A DNA stretch of 64,000 bases from Parietaria judaica. Its lineage: Eukaryota; Streptophyta; Magnoliopsida; Rosales; Urticaceae. Under the pieces are notes generated by a model, which did not search any database, was not told the origin of the DNA, and saw nothing but the letters and a program-made list of their open reading frames with translations. Numbering within the stretch: position 1 is the stretch's first letter; the number at the start of each line of letters is the position of its first letter. Location: contig OX940866.1 of assembly GCA_954871525.1 (NCBI GenBank), positions 14,655,001-14,719,000 of the forward strand. The letters run 5' to 3'. The position numbers and the translations under genes were made by a program. Positions 10,641 through 22,439 of this stretch are shown here, piece after piece.

Positions 10641-13600
10641 CTCAAATTTTTGTTTTTTTTTTCGCGTTTTTCAGTTTCCCTCTTTTTTTTTCTATCTTTT
10701 CAGCTTTTTTCACTCTCTTTCCTTAACTTCTTACTTGGGTCTTTTCTCTCTTTCTCTCATTCTCCATTCTCTCCTTTTTTCTTTTTCTCTTTGTCGCCAT
10801 CGCCGTGGAAGAGAACGCCGGCCATCAACAAGTCTACTCACATTGATATTACATTGAACAAGGTTAGAATCGAGCCCTAAATTGATATTACATTTTTAAT
10901 GCATTTTTGTGTTAAAATAACATTGTTTATAGTTTATGTGAGGATATTTTGATGATTTAGTGAATATCTCTTAATAGGTTCATGAATTTGTTGATGGTTT
11001 TTAATTTTTGTTGATTTGTGTTTTGGTTTGTTGGTGGGTTTATATTTTTCGAAATTTATTGATATATTTTGTGGGTTTATGAACTTGTAGATGAATTTTT
11101 GTTTTATATGTAGGTTTCTTGGATATTTTTTATCACTATTTTTTTGATCAATTTGAGTTTATCAATTTAATTAGGAATACCGCTACTTCACTATGTCGGA
11201 TCGAGACGAATCACCCCGAACGTGATATGTCGGATCGAGAAGAATCACCCGAACGTGAAATCAAACCCGGTTAGTTTATTTTTATTTGCATTAGTAATTG
11301 TTGTATTGAACTAGTTTCTAAGATTGAATTAATTATTTTATGGAGGTATAGACGAGAAGGAATCAAAACCGAGAAGAAAACTAGAAGATCAAGGACAAAG
11401 AAAAGTGACTCTAATGAGAAGAATCAATGTATTAAAGCATAAGGGGAAAAAAGTTCATGTTAAATTTGATGAGAAAGAACAACCGGAAGGAAAAGAAGGT
11501 GATTTTTTTTTGGATTGGTGTGTTAGCTAGGGAATTCGCTCCAATAACTAAAATCGATTGGAGAGATAAAAGTTATGCTAAGGTGAAAGAACGGATATGG
11601 AATGAAGTCAAACAAGCATTTGATATTTCGGGATGGTTCAAAAGAAAATGTTTATCAAGTGCCGCGACTTCGGCAAGACAATTCCGGCATGATCCCTCTA
11701 CCCTAATCAATAAACATCCCAAGGGTAAAAGTATTTATGAGCGACCAGATATTGCTGAGAAGTGCTACACGAGCATCACGGCCGAAGTATGGAAGGAATT
11801 TGTGGAAATAAGATTAAGTGAAAATTTTGGGGAACTCTCGAAGCAATATAAAGCTCATAGAGATCAAGTTGAATACCTCTCGAGAACGGGCCGAAATGGA
11901 TATAGGAAGATCGATCAACAACTAGTTAGGGATCTAACTTTGTATTTTAATTTTATTTTATTGCCAAGAATCGAATAACATGTTTATTTTGTTTCGTAGC
12001 ATGCCGAAAATGGAGAATGGGCCACCTTACCCACACTTTGGTGTATCACGAGAAAGAACCCCGATGGTTCATTAAAGGACTCAACTTTGGAGCCAATAAT
12101 ATAGAATATAGTAAGTACTTATATAATGTAGTGCAAATATAAGTAGTTTTGATTCTCTTATAATTGTTGTTTATTGTTAGAACGAATATGCCACGAAAGA
12201 AGAAAATGGCGAGTTTGAACCCGATGAGGAAGTCGACGTATTGACAAGAGCATTGCGAAAGAAAGATCATTCCGGACGAGTTCGGGGACAATCAAAATAC
12301 GTCACAAAGTGAGCATATCACCGAGCATCCAACTCAACGCCGAATCCCGTCGTTAAAAGCCTCCAAGCGGAAATTGAAGAAATGAAAGCGAAAAGCGAGG
12401 CGAAAGATGCGGCTTTGGAAGAATGGAAGTAAAAAATGGAACTATTTGTCCAACAATCAATTGCTCAAAATTTTGAAGGGAGTAACGATGCATGCTCCCG
12501 TGGCGGCACTCCGATTAGTCAACCGCTCACTCCGGTTAGTCAACCGCTTGCTCCGGTTAGTTCAAGAAAAAAAAAGACTAAGCCTGTATCGGTCGACAAT
12601 AGAAGCGGTGTTGGCGGAAGAGGCTCGAGGGATGTACGATCGGCGGCCTTTCATCAAAATACGCCCATTTCGGTTGATGGTTGTGTCGAATGTCTTCTCT
12701 ACTCGAACGCTTTTGAAAAATACATCGCAAAGGAGAGGGCATATAAACGTTATATCCCGGGCGAGGAACCTTTTCTCAATAAAGAATGGGCGGGCAAATA
12801 TACTCGGGTGTTAATTGAAGTGGTAAATGCTCCGATCCCTAATGTTCCTCTCCCTATGGAAACGCAATGTATGGAATTTCACGATGACGCGATCGGGAAC
12901 TTAGTGCCTTGGCCGACAAGGTTAATCAAGAATGTCGATTTCAAAGCTAGTCCATCTCTCATACCCAAGCCAAAAGAGGTTGCCAAAAGTGCGCAAGATC
13001 CAAAAAAGATTAAGATGTCGATCTTGTCCCGGAATTGAGACCGTTGGCTGATTATGCCAACAATTATATGCTCGCATCGGATCAATTACTCGAAGTGAAT
13101 CTTGATGAAAGTTTGGTTCAAGATTAAACTTATTTAACTTTTGATGATATGCGCGAATTTCTATTCTCCGAGGACTTGAATGTGACTTGTCAAAGGTATG
13201 TTTTCTATTTTTACATATATTTTTTTATTTCCTTATTTCTTAATGATTTGAAAATATGAATAATTTGTTGGAAATCGGGATTTGATTCCCGACTCCATTA
13301 CCACAAAATATACTTCCGAGCCGTCCCGGTAACATTTAAAAAATTATTTTAAAGCGGAAAACTTGTTATCGTAACGGCACGGATATCTGGTAATAACCAT
13401 TTTGACAAGAAATAAGAAATAAATAGAAAGCGGTAAATGTTTAATATTCACAACTCATTATTAATATCATAGTCGAAATAAGAAATAAATAGAAAGCGGT
13501 AAATGTTTGCATTTATTAACCCAATGCATAAGGCCGTACCTCAGTTGACGTTTCTGACTGCGGACTCTAAAGTTCGGCAGGGCTTCGCCGGTGCTGAGGG

Positions 13601-13837
13601 AAACACCCGTGATCTTCCGGGATATTCTCCTGGACTCCTCGTACCGGACCGTGGGCTTCGCCGGCAGGACTCCGTCGAAAAATTTAACTGAGGTTCTTTT
13701 GAAGCTTCCGGAGAAAAAGTCTCCTAAGCCAAACCAGAAAAGAGATCAGAGGCAGAAAACTCGCAGACCCTAGAGAGAGAGGGAGAGCTCGAGTATTTGC
13801 TCTGGGGAATGTGTGAAAAATGTTGTAAATGAGCTCC

Positions 13838-13847
13838 CTATTTATAG
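13838..13847 (-). promoter_or_regulatory. Probable TATA box of the solo LTR
   Basis: The minus strand reads GTCTATAAATAGGGAG here, a strong plant TATA box. It is followed by a pyrimidine-rich leader with CTCTCCCTCTCTCTC about 60 bp downstream, as in many LTR U3/R junctions. Confidence 0.6.
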
Positions 13848-15101
13848 ACTTGGCCCGTAACCGAATTAGAGATTTCACTCCAAAATTCGAAATATATATA
13901 TATTTAAATACTTTAATTATTTCAATCCAATGGTTGAGATTTAATCTCATCTAGATCCAATGGTTATAATTAAACTTGTATTTAAATAAATAAGAAAGAC
14001 ATGGTAAATACAAAAACCAATATTATCCTCTTATTTAAATATAATTAGAATATATATATATATTTTAATTTCAAAAATTATTATTAAATATAATTAATTA
14101 TCCTAATCCAAAGGTTTAGATTTAATCTTATCTAAATCCAATGGATATAATTAATTAGGGATTTAATTAAATAAGAAAGACTTGGTAAATCAAAAAACCA
14201 ATCTTATCTACTTATTTTAATTTCAAAATATATATATATATATATATATATAATAATGATAATTTCGAAATTAATTATCTAGATCCAACGGCTTAGATTA
14301 ATCTTAGACCTATCTAATGGATCAAATTAATTTGGAATAAAAATACTCTAAGACTTGGTAAAAGCCTAATTCGATTTTATCCATATCATTATCTTCGATA
14401 TATATATATATTATAAATATAATTAATTAATTTCCAATCCGACGGTAAAGATTAAATCTTAAACGGATCTAACGGATACAATTAATTAGGTCAAATTCGA
14501 AAACCCTAAGGTTGGTCACCAAGCTACTATTTTCGAATTAGGGTTAGGTCAAAAAATCAATCATCTTAATCCTACGGTTGATATTAAATCATCTCCGATC
14601 TAAAGGATAAGATTAATTTTAGGGTTTTTGCCAAAGTACCAAACTTTAGATATTTATGCCGCAAATATTAAACCCTAGCTAGGTCAAGCTCGTGTGGGCT
14701 ATATTATACAGGCCCACATCGATTTACACAATATATATATATAAAAATAAATATATATATATTATTATTAATATAAATCCATTAATTATTAATAAGATTT
14801 TAATAATTAAATCCAAATAATTAAATTATATTAATAATTCCTGATCTCAATATCACACATAAAAATGTCATGGTGCCACACCATCATTTAAATTCGTGAC
14901 ATGTGATTTAATTTCATAGTTTATCTAACCGAGCACAAACTTAGAAAATCCATAAATCACAAACCGTAAGTCGAAATGACTTGGTTCAAAAAGAAAAGTT
15001 GCTTAGAATTTAATTTCCAACAACATGGTGCTGATAGAAAATATAAATTCTAATTTTCTTTTATCAGTTACTTTCGTGTACCAAGATATGATACTTTTGC
15101 C

Positions 15102-15624
15102 TGTTGGATCCCAATTCACGGATCTGCAAAGAACACGAATAACACCAAAGAAATCGAACAGAAAATTAAGGACACAAACTTTTGGGAGAAGAATTTCTCT
15201 TGATTAATAATTGAAGGCAAAATACAAGGAGATAAACTCGAAATTCTAATGGACTCAACTCTTTACAAAGTGTACATGCTAGGTATATTTATAGCCTCAC
15301 ATAGGCGAAACCCTAGCTAACCAAATCGCACCAAATCAGGAAACTACCCTAAATAATCCTATCAAATCTTTGACTTGATCTTTGCTTGCTCCTCAAGTTA
15401 CGCGCTTTCCTTGCTGGGTAGTTGCTGACTTTCCCTTTCCTGCCCGGACAGCTTCTCTGTCCCCGAGCTGGCCTGCTCGTCTGCCTCTGGCCGGGCTTGC
15501 CTTCTATCCGGACGTTTTGCTCGTGTTCACCCGAGCTGGGCTGAACTCCTGTCCGTCCTTGGTTCTGGCCGGTACCCGGGCTGACTTCCTCTGTGTGACG
15601 GACTAAGTCAAGCTTATGCTCACA
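15102..15624 (-). repeat. 3' LTR of Copia-2
   Basis: On the minus strand it runs TGTGAGCATAAGC to GGATCCAACA, 523 bp. It keeps the TATA box CTATAAATATACC (plus 15280-15293). It is preceded by the polypurine tract and followed by the TTGCC duplication. Confidence 0.96.
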
Positions 15625-18600
15625 TTCTCCCCCGTAAGCTTGACTTTCTTCTACTCTCTTCACTCCGAGCAGCTCTCTCATCTCCTCGAACTTGACTCTC
15701 CCTAGAGCCTTGGTAAGGATGTCTGCCCGTTGCTCCCTCGTGTAGACGAACTCCACGATGATCTCTCGCTTCTCCACACACTCACGAATGTAGTGAAATT
15801 TCGTGTCAATGTGTTTGCTCCGTCCATGGAACACTGGATTCTTCATCAACGCAATTGCAGACTTGTTGTCCACGTAGAGAGTAGCTGGTCTCTGCTTGGA
15901 TCCGGTCACTTTACTAAGTAGCCCCCTCAACCACATAGCTTGACAACTGCTGCGGTTGCCGCCATGAACTCTGCTTCACATAAGGATAGAGCTATTGTCT
16001 GCTGCTTTTGAGACTGCCAGGTGATCAGGTTTCCGTTGAGGTAGAACGCCATCCCTCCGGTACTCTTCCTGTCATCGATATCACCGGCCAGATCACTGTC
16101 TGTAAAGCCGACTAGTACTTCCGCTCCACTTCCTCTGTTGTACTGGATCCCGTAGTCTGTCGTGCCCTTCACGTATCGCAAGATGTGCTTCACCGCCTGC
16201 TGGTGTGCACTTGTGGGCTTCTCCATGTATCGACTGACTATCCCGACTGCGTGTGAGATGTCTGGTCGGGTGTGGGTGAGGTACCTCAGGCACCCGATCA
16301 CGCGTCTGTACTCCGTGGGATCCACTCTTCTCCCTTCAGCATCCTTCCCGAGCTGCAGCTTCGCCTCCATAGGGTACTTGCTCGAGTTACAGTCCGCCAT
16401 CTCGAACTGTTTAAGGATCTTCTTCGCGTAGGCCGACTGCTTCAGCGTAATGCAGTCATTCTTCTGTTCCACCTCGAGACCAAGGTAGTACGAAAGTAAT
16501 CCGAGGTCACTCATCTCGAATTCGACCATCATCTGCTTCTTGAACCCTTCTACGCCTCCTGCGCTGGATCCAGTGACAATCAGGTCGTCCACATACACTC
16601 CGACGATCAGAGTTTCCTGCCCGATACTCCTGGTGTAGACTGCCTGCTCGCTCAGACACTTTGTGAATCCAAGATTCTTCAAGCTCTTATCAAGGCGGAT
16701 GTTCCACGCTCTTGGCGCTTGTCTCAACCCGTACAGGGCCTTGGATAACTTGTACACCTTCTGCTCCTTGCCCGTGACGCCGAACCCCTCTGGTTGCTTG
16801 ACGTACACTTCTTCTTCGAGATCACCGTTTAGGAATGCCGATTTGACATCCAGATGGTGAATTTCCCAACCTCGATGAGCTGCTATGGCTAGGATGAGTC
16901 TGATCGTATCCAGTCTGGCTACTGGAGCAAAGACTTCCTCAAAGTCTATGCCTTTCCTCTGCACGTAGCCTTTAGCTACCAGCCTTGCCTTGTGCTTAAG
17001 GACATTTCCCTCAGTGTCCTTCTTCAGCTTATACACCCACTTCAGGCCGATGGGATTGTGACCTTTGGGCAGGTCGGTAAGCTCCCATGTCCTGTTCTTC
17101 TCAATGGACTCCATCTCCTTCTTCATTGCTTCCTGCCACTCCTGCTCGGTTGCTGCCTCCTGGAAGCTGGCTGGCTCTTCTGCACACAACAAAGAAAGTT
17201 CCTCCAGGCTCATCTCCACTTCTTGAGTCTGATCGTAGACGTCTGCTAGAGGTCGGAATCTTCTTGGGCCGTCTTTTATGGAGGAATCTCCCGAGTTGGA
17301 CGGGCTTGTCCTGCTCGGACTTGGTGTCCTGGGTGTATATGGGGTCTCTTCCGGGCTGGATTCACTCATGCTCGGCAAAACTGTTCCTGAGCTGGGTGTT
17401 CCGGGCTGCTCCTGCTCGGCAACATCCTGCTCGTCCTTGACCGTGAACTCCACTGAGTTCTGCTCGGTTTCTCCCTTCTCGTCGCGCCAATCCCACTTCA
17501 TCTCCTCTTCGAACACAGCATCTCTGCTCACTTGGAGTCTGCCGCGTCGTGGATCGTAGAGTCTGTGTGCCTTGCTTCCTTCTTCAACGCCAAGGTACAC
17601 CATCTTCTGACTCCGATCGTCTAGCTTCTTGAGATGTGGCCCCGCAATCTTCACGTGTGCGGTGCATCCGAACATTTTCAAATGTTCTAAGTGGGGTTTC
17701 TTCCCTTTCCACGCATGGTAGGGAGTACGCTCTCCTAGCGCTTTGGTCGGCAAACGATTGAGCAGGTAGACTGCATGTCTTACTGCTTCTGCCCAAAATT
17801 GGGCTGGAACTTGCATGCTCTTGAGCAAGCTCCTCGCTGTGTTCATCACAGTCCGGTTTCGTCTTTCCACCACGCCATTCTGTTGGGGTGTGTGGGGTGC
17901 GGACAGGTGACGCTGAATTCCTTCCTGGTCGCAGAACTCTCCGAACTGCTGGGAAGTGAATTCTCCTCCTCGGTCTGTACGCAAGACCTTTAACCTATGC
18001 ACCGAGCCATTCTCCACAATCTTCTTGAACTTCTTGAAGACCTCAAAGGCTCCGCTCTTTTCCTTAAGCATATAAACCCACATCCAGCGACTATAATCAT
18101 CAACAAGTAAAACAAAGTACTTGTTACATGCCAATGTTGCTGGGGTGACTGGACCACATAGGTCTGCATGCACCAATTGTAGGGCTCTCTCTGCTCAGAA
18201 TTTGGCCTTGATCGGAAACGGTATCCTCGCTTGCTTCGCGATCATGCAGCACTCACATAGCTGGTCGGGGTGTTCTATCTTGGGAACCCCGAAGGCCATC
18301 TTCTTATCGCCCATCATCTTTAGCGCGTGAAAATTCACGTGTCCGAGACGTGCGTGCCATAGCCAAGCCGGGTCTGCCATTGATGCCATAAGACAGACGG
18401 GCTGACACGGCTTCAGGAGAATCTTGTAGAGTCTGTTGGGTGTTCGCTCCACCTTCATCAACAGCTCTCCTTCTTTGGTCCACATCTTTAGGTAGGACCC
18501 TTGCAGCAACACCGTGTTCCCGATCTCAGTCATCTGTCCTAGACTGATGATGTTGCTCTTCAACTTCGGGATGAGATACACCTGGGTCATCAGACGCTGG

Positions 18601-19925
18601 TCGCCATTCTTGCACTCGAACAGGATCGACCCTCTGCCTCTGATCTCTACGACTGATCCATCGCCGAATTTCACGCTGCCCGTGATCTTCTCATCGAGCT
18701 CTTCAAACTTAGCTCGGTCCCCAGTCATGTGGTTGCTAGCTCCGTTGTCTAAGTACCATATATCGGTACTGACCTTCTTCTCTCCGTCTACGAGGAGGTT
18801 TGCAATAACGTTATCCTCGATGAGGAAAACCTTCTCGCTGGTCTCCTCCGGACAGGTCTGCTCGGCCTCTGGGCTGATCGGCACACTGATCACTTCTGCC
18901 CGGGCCTTGGCGTCACACTCGCCATTCTGTTCGTCCAGGTGTGTTTCCTGTTCGGCAAACAACAATGCCGGCTGGTGCTGATCGTCTGGGAATCTTGCTA
19001 GATTCGCCTCTTCGCCCTGGTTCCTGCTTCGGCACTCAGATGCAAAGTGCCCAAGCTTCTGACAATTGTAGCACTTCACTGTGCTCTTGTCTCTCCTGGT
19101 CGTGACTTCCTGACGGGTAGATCCACTGCTGCGACCTCGCATGTCCCGACCTCGACCTCGTCCACGACCCTGTCCGCATCCTCGGGCTGCTCCACCAAAG
19201 CTACTCCGACCTGAGGAATATGAAGAAAACTCGGCTCCCCCGGTTTTCCGCTGTCTGGCCGTCCACTCTTCATGCGTGAGCAGGAGGTTCCTCTCCTCGT
19301 CTTTGTCACCGTAACCCCGAAGTCTCTCTTCGTGGGCCTTGAGACGACCAACAACCTCCTCGACCGACATGGTCTTGAGATCGCCGAACTGCTCGATCGA
19401 TGTCACGATCTGCATGTACCTGTGAGGCACTGCTCGGAGAAACTTCTTGACGACGGTGGTCTCCTCCACCTTGTCTCCCAGCGAGCGTATGCTGGTCACA
19501 ATGGACGTGAGCCGCATAGCAAAGTCGTCGATCGACTCGCTCTCTCTCATCCTCATGACCTCGAACTCACTCTTCAAGGTCTGGACTTTTGCCTCCTTGA
19601 CGCGATCTGCGCCCATGTGCATGGTCTGAAGAGTTTTCCATGCTTCCTTCGCGGAATCTTTCTCGGCAAGCATGAGAAGAACTTCTTCCGGAACTGCTTG
19701 GTAGATAGCGGCTAGAGCCATTCTTTCCTTGCGCCCTTCAACATCGCCGTTCTCTACGGCCTTCCATACTCCCTGCGCCTGCAGATTCACCCTCATCTTC
19801 AACGCCCACACGGCGTAATTGCTCTTCGTGAGCATGGGGTAATGGAGTGTAACTGTGCCTGCTGTGGAGTCTGGTTTCTGCGCAACCAAAGCTCCGTCGA
19901 TCGGTGACTCTGATGATGAGGACAT
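15349..19925 (-). pseudogene. Copia-2 gag-pol polyprotein, two point lesions
   Basis: The start is the ATG at 19925, 15 bp after the primer-binding site. Domains in order: gag of the UBN2/Retrotran_gag_2 type; CCHC knuckle CYNCQKLGHFASEC (about 19033-19074); protease with WYLDNGASNHM (Asn in place of the usual Ser/Thr); pre-integrase LWHARLGHVNFHAL; integrase with HADLCGP, TDRGGEF and [10 protein letters not shown]; reverse transcriptase with [20 protein letters not shown] and YVDDLIVTG; RNase H with [18 protein letters not shown]. The reading is continuous except for a TGA (18195-18197, an Arg codon CGA in Copia-1) between pre-integrase and integrase, and a one-base deletion near 15946 in RNase H. 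After that shift the frame runs through the polypurine tract into the LTR and stops at 15349. Gag and protease alone remain translatable. Confidence 0.93.
15625..15633 (-). other. Polypurine tract of Copia-2
   Basis: The minus strand reads GGGGGAGAA immediately before the TG of the 3' LTR, the usual plus-strand primer site for reverse transcription. Confidence 0.85.
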
Positions 19926-19939
19926 GTTCTTCGATTGAA

Positions 19940-19951
19940 GCTCTGATACCA
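19940..19951 (-). other. Primer-binding site of Copia-2
   Basis: The minus strand reads TGGTATCAGAGC two bases after the 5' LTR, the exact complement of the 3' end of plant initiator tRNA-Met. Confidence 0.93.
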
Positions 19952-19953
19952 CT

Positions 19954-20476
19954 TGTTGGATCCCAATTCACGGATCTGCAAAGAACACGAATAACACCAA
20001 AGAAATCGAACAGAAAATTAAGGACACAAACTTTTGGGAGAAGAATTTCTCTTGATTAATAATTGAAGGCAAAATACAAGGAGATAAACTCGAAGTTCTA
20101 ATGGACTCAACTCTTTACAAAGTGTACATGCTAGGTATATTTGTAGCCTCACATAGGCGAAACCCTAGCTAACCAAATCGCACCAAATCAGGAAACTACC
20201 CTAAATAATCCTATCAAATCTTTGACTTGATCTTTGCTTGCTCCTCAAGTTACGCGCTTTCCTTGCTGGGTAGTTGCTGACTTTCCCTTTCCTGCCCGGA
20301 CAGCTTCTCTGTCCCCGAGCTGGCCTGCTCGTCTGCCTCTGGCCGGGCTTGCCTTCTATCCGGACGTTTTGCTCGTGTTCACCCGAGCTGGGCTGAACTC
20401 CTGTCCGTCCTTGGTTCTGGCCGGTACCCGGGCTGACTTCCTCTGTGTGACGGACTAAGTCAAGCTTATGCTCACA
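19954..20476 (-). repeat. 5' LTR of Copia-2, with altered TATA box
   Basis: This is a 523-bp copy of 15102-15624. One of the two differences changes the TATA box from CTATAAATATACC to CTACAAATATACC (plus about 20138-20150). The other lies near 20094. This is the LTR that would drive transcription of the element. Confidence 0.95.
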
Positions 20477-22439
20477 TTGCCACGCTGACGATAAAACTAT
20501 CTGACGTCTGCCACAGACCTTTCAGTTTTATAAGTCTATCCAAATGATTAAACATTATCCAGAATGTATTTTAATCACGTACGTATCATCCGTTACGGAG
20601 CTATCCTGGGGACCATGGACCCGTATCACTTAAGCTCCAACGAACTGCTAGATGTTCGTCAAACCTCGAAGTGATTCCACTATAGACCCGAGGCTGCACT
20701 CTTTAGTGATACGGTATATATTATTCCCTTTATAACAGCAGGGTGTCCATTGATACAATCAAATTCGGGTTATTGATCTTTCACTTGATGATCCACACAC
20801 GAGCAGGCGGTTTCTACCGTTATGCCCCTCATTGCATTTTCATCCTTGACTCAGTCAGTAATATTATGAGTGACCCACTTATGGTTTCGATTCATAAGTT
20901 GCGCACGGGTACCTCTCACTTCTCACCACCGACAATCAAGGGAATCATCATCACTCTGAAGAGAGCTGTGTGATGCCCATGTCTATGACCAAGCTACCCT
21001 TACTGCTGACTATCATGTTCCCAAAATAATAGTGTTGGGAACAACGGTAATATATTGTGTTCTTTAACGGTTAAATCAAAGTACAATTAAGCCAGTAGCT
21101 CGGACTCAAGATCACCCAGGACTTAGATCGAATATCCATTTGATCATCTACTAGTGACTCAACTCCAAGTTATCAGTGACGGTCTTATATGATAACTTCC
21201 GGAGTTTAAGTCAGGTCCAGTCCAGTATGAAGACACTTCATACCTAATGCACTTCTAGTGAGTGTGACACACACAAAATCCAGAATAAGATTGTCACTTA
21301 GTCACATTAATGACCTTATACGATTAATGGGCTCCCACCCAGTTGATCAGGTCACGGACATTTTAAGTTCATTTATTATGATTATTAATTCTTCCTCACA
21401 TTGACTCTGTTGTGATAATAATAACATAATTGCATCCTTTATGAACTAAGGAAACAAACATTCTATTTTACTCTACCAGAAATTATAATAAGATTAACAT
21501 AATAAGTATCATCTTTATTCAATGACATATCATAATCTTTTACAAATGGATAAAATATCTTGTTTAAGGACACATATGTCCAACATAATTTATTCTACTT
21601 TTCCTTATATTATATTTGTAGTTATTTGTTACAAACATACATGTCAAAAAGTGATGTGAGAGATTTGTACGGTTTCATTCCTCCGTATAATGACATGAAC
21701 TACAACTCTTACACCGACGAAGATAAGAGGTCCAAAGAATTGGAACATGATGTGGAGGTTTTCTTCAAGAAGATAACAAAATGCAAGAAAGACAAATTGT
21801 AGTTGATGCCATACAATAGTCACCATCATTGGACTCTCCTCGTGTTGAAACTTTGGCGCAATAGTGTGACCATATTCGATTCACTTAAAAATTCAAGAGG
21901 TTTGAATGCGCATTTATCCAAGTTTTTTGAAAAGTAAGTATTCTCGAATATAGAATTATCTTTTTATTATTGATATATTTCAAATACAAGGTTTTGTATA
22001 TTTAACGTTTAAAATTTTTGTAGGCTCGGTGAAAAGTTCAAGTTACACAATACAACCGGCTTGAATTTGCACTCGGTGGTCAAAGTGGCGATTTCAAAAT
22101 CATGTCCGAAACAACCGGGAAATCACGAGTGTGGATACTTTGTCATGACGTTCATGCACGACATCGTCATAAAGGGTATTGCTTTTGTTGATAAAAAAAA
22201 GTATTTATAGTTTAAAAGAGATAGATTCTCTTAGAGTTAGATTAGGTGCATATGTTCTTCAAAAATTTGCAAAGTATGATGAAGAATAGAATATTATGTA
22301 TATGGACGGTCTTACATTCTTAGGTATATAACGACGGTACTATTTGTAAGTATGAACGACTCTTTTTGTAGGTACGGAAGATTATTTGTATAAATCGGTT
22401 AATTTTGGGATTTAAATATATATTATTTATTATTTACAG

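Larger units (their letters stand above)
15102..20476 (-). mobile_element. Copia-2: young, nearly intact Ty1/copia retrotransposon
   Basis: The element is 5375 bp with two 523-bp LTRs and a perfect 5-bp duplication TTGCC (15097-15101 and 20477-20481). I count two differences between the LTRs. At a rate near 1.3e-8 per site per year, which is an assumption, that gives an insertion age of roughly 0.1-0.2 million years. Primer-binding site, polypurine tract and all coding domains are in place. Only two coding lesions were found: a TGA at 18195-18197 and a one-base deletion near 15946. It is the same family as Copia-1, inserted in the opposite orientation, inside the solo LTR. Confidence 0.96.
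13266..21585 (-). mobile_element. Large solo LTR (2.94 kb net), interrupted by Copia-2
   Basis: Read on the minus strand it starts TGTTGGACATATG (21585) and ends GATTTCCAACA (13266). It is flanked by a 5-bp TAATT duplication at 13261-13265 and 21586-21590. Removing Copia-2 and its duplication leaves 2940 bp with no coding region, primer-binding site or second LTR. This is what recombination between two LTRs leaves behind. It lies in an intron of the CACTA Ulp1 gene. A TATA box is present (13838-13847, minus). The family is not identified. Confidence 0.8.
11227..22177 (+). pseudogene. TNPA-like (Ptta/En/Spm) protein with C-terminal Ulp1/C48 protease domain, interrupted
   Basis: Exons can be traced at 11227-11269, 11352-about 11943, 12000-12113, 12181-about 13195, 21622-21933 and 22024-22177. 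The first part has the pattern of plant Ptta/En/Spm proteins (LAREFAPITKIDWRDKSY, and LTRALRKKDHSGRVRG at about 12240). The last two exons give a Ulp1-type cysteine protease: HHHWTLLVL (His about 21827), IFDSL (Asp 21878) and KQPGNHECGYFVM (Gln 22112, Cys 22130). The intron between 13195 and 21622 carries the 8.3-kb nested LTR insertions. Disabling changes include a frameshift in the T9 run near 11500, TGA at 12310, TAA at 12430, a stop near 13125 and TAG at 21800. A duplicated start region (ATG 11193 and 11227) is present, and the upstream copy is frameshifted. Ulp1 domains in plant transposons resemble SUMO proteases; activity is not implied. Confidence 0.78.
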
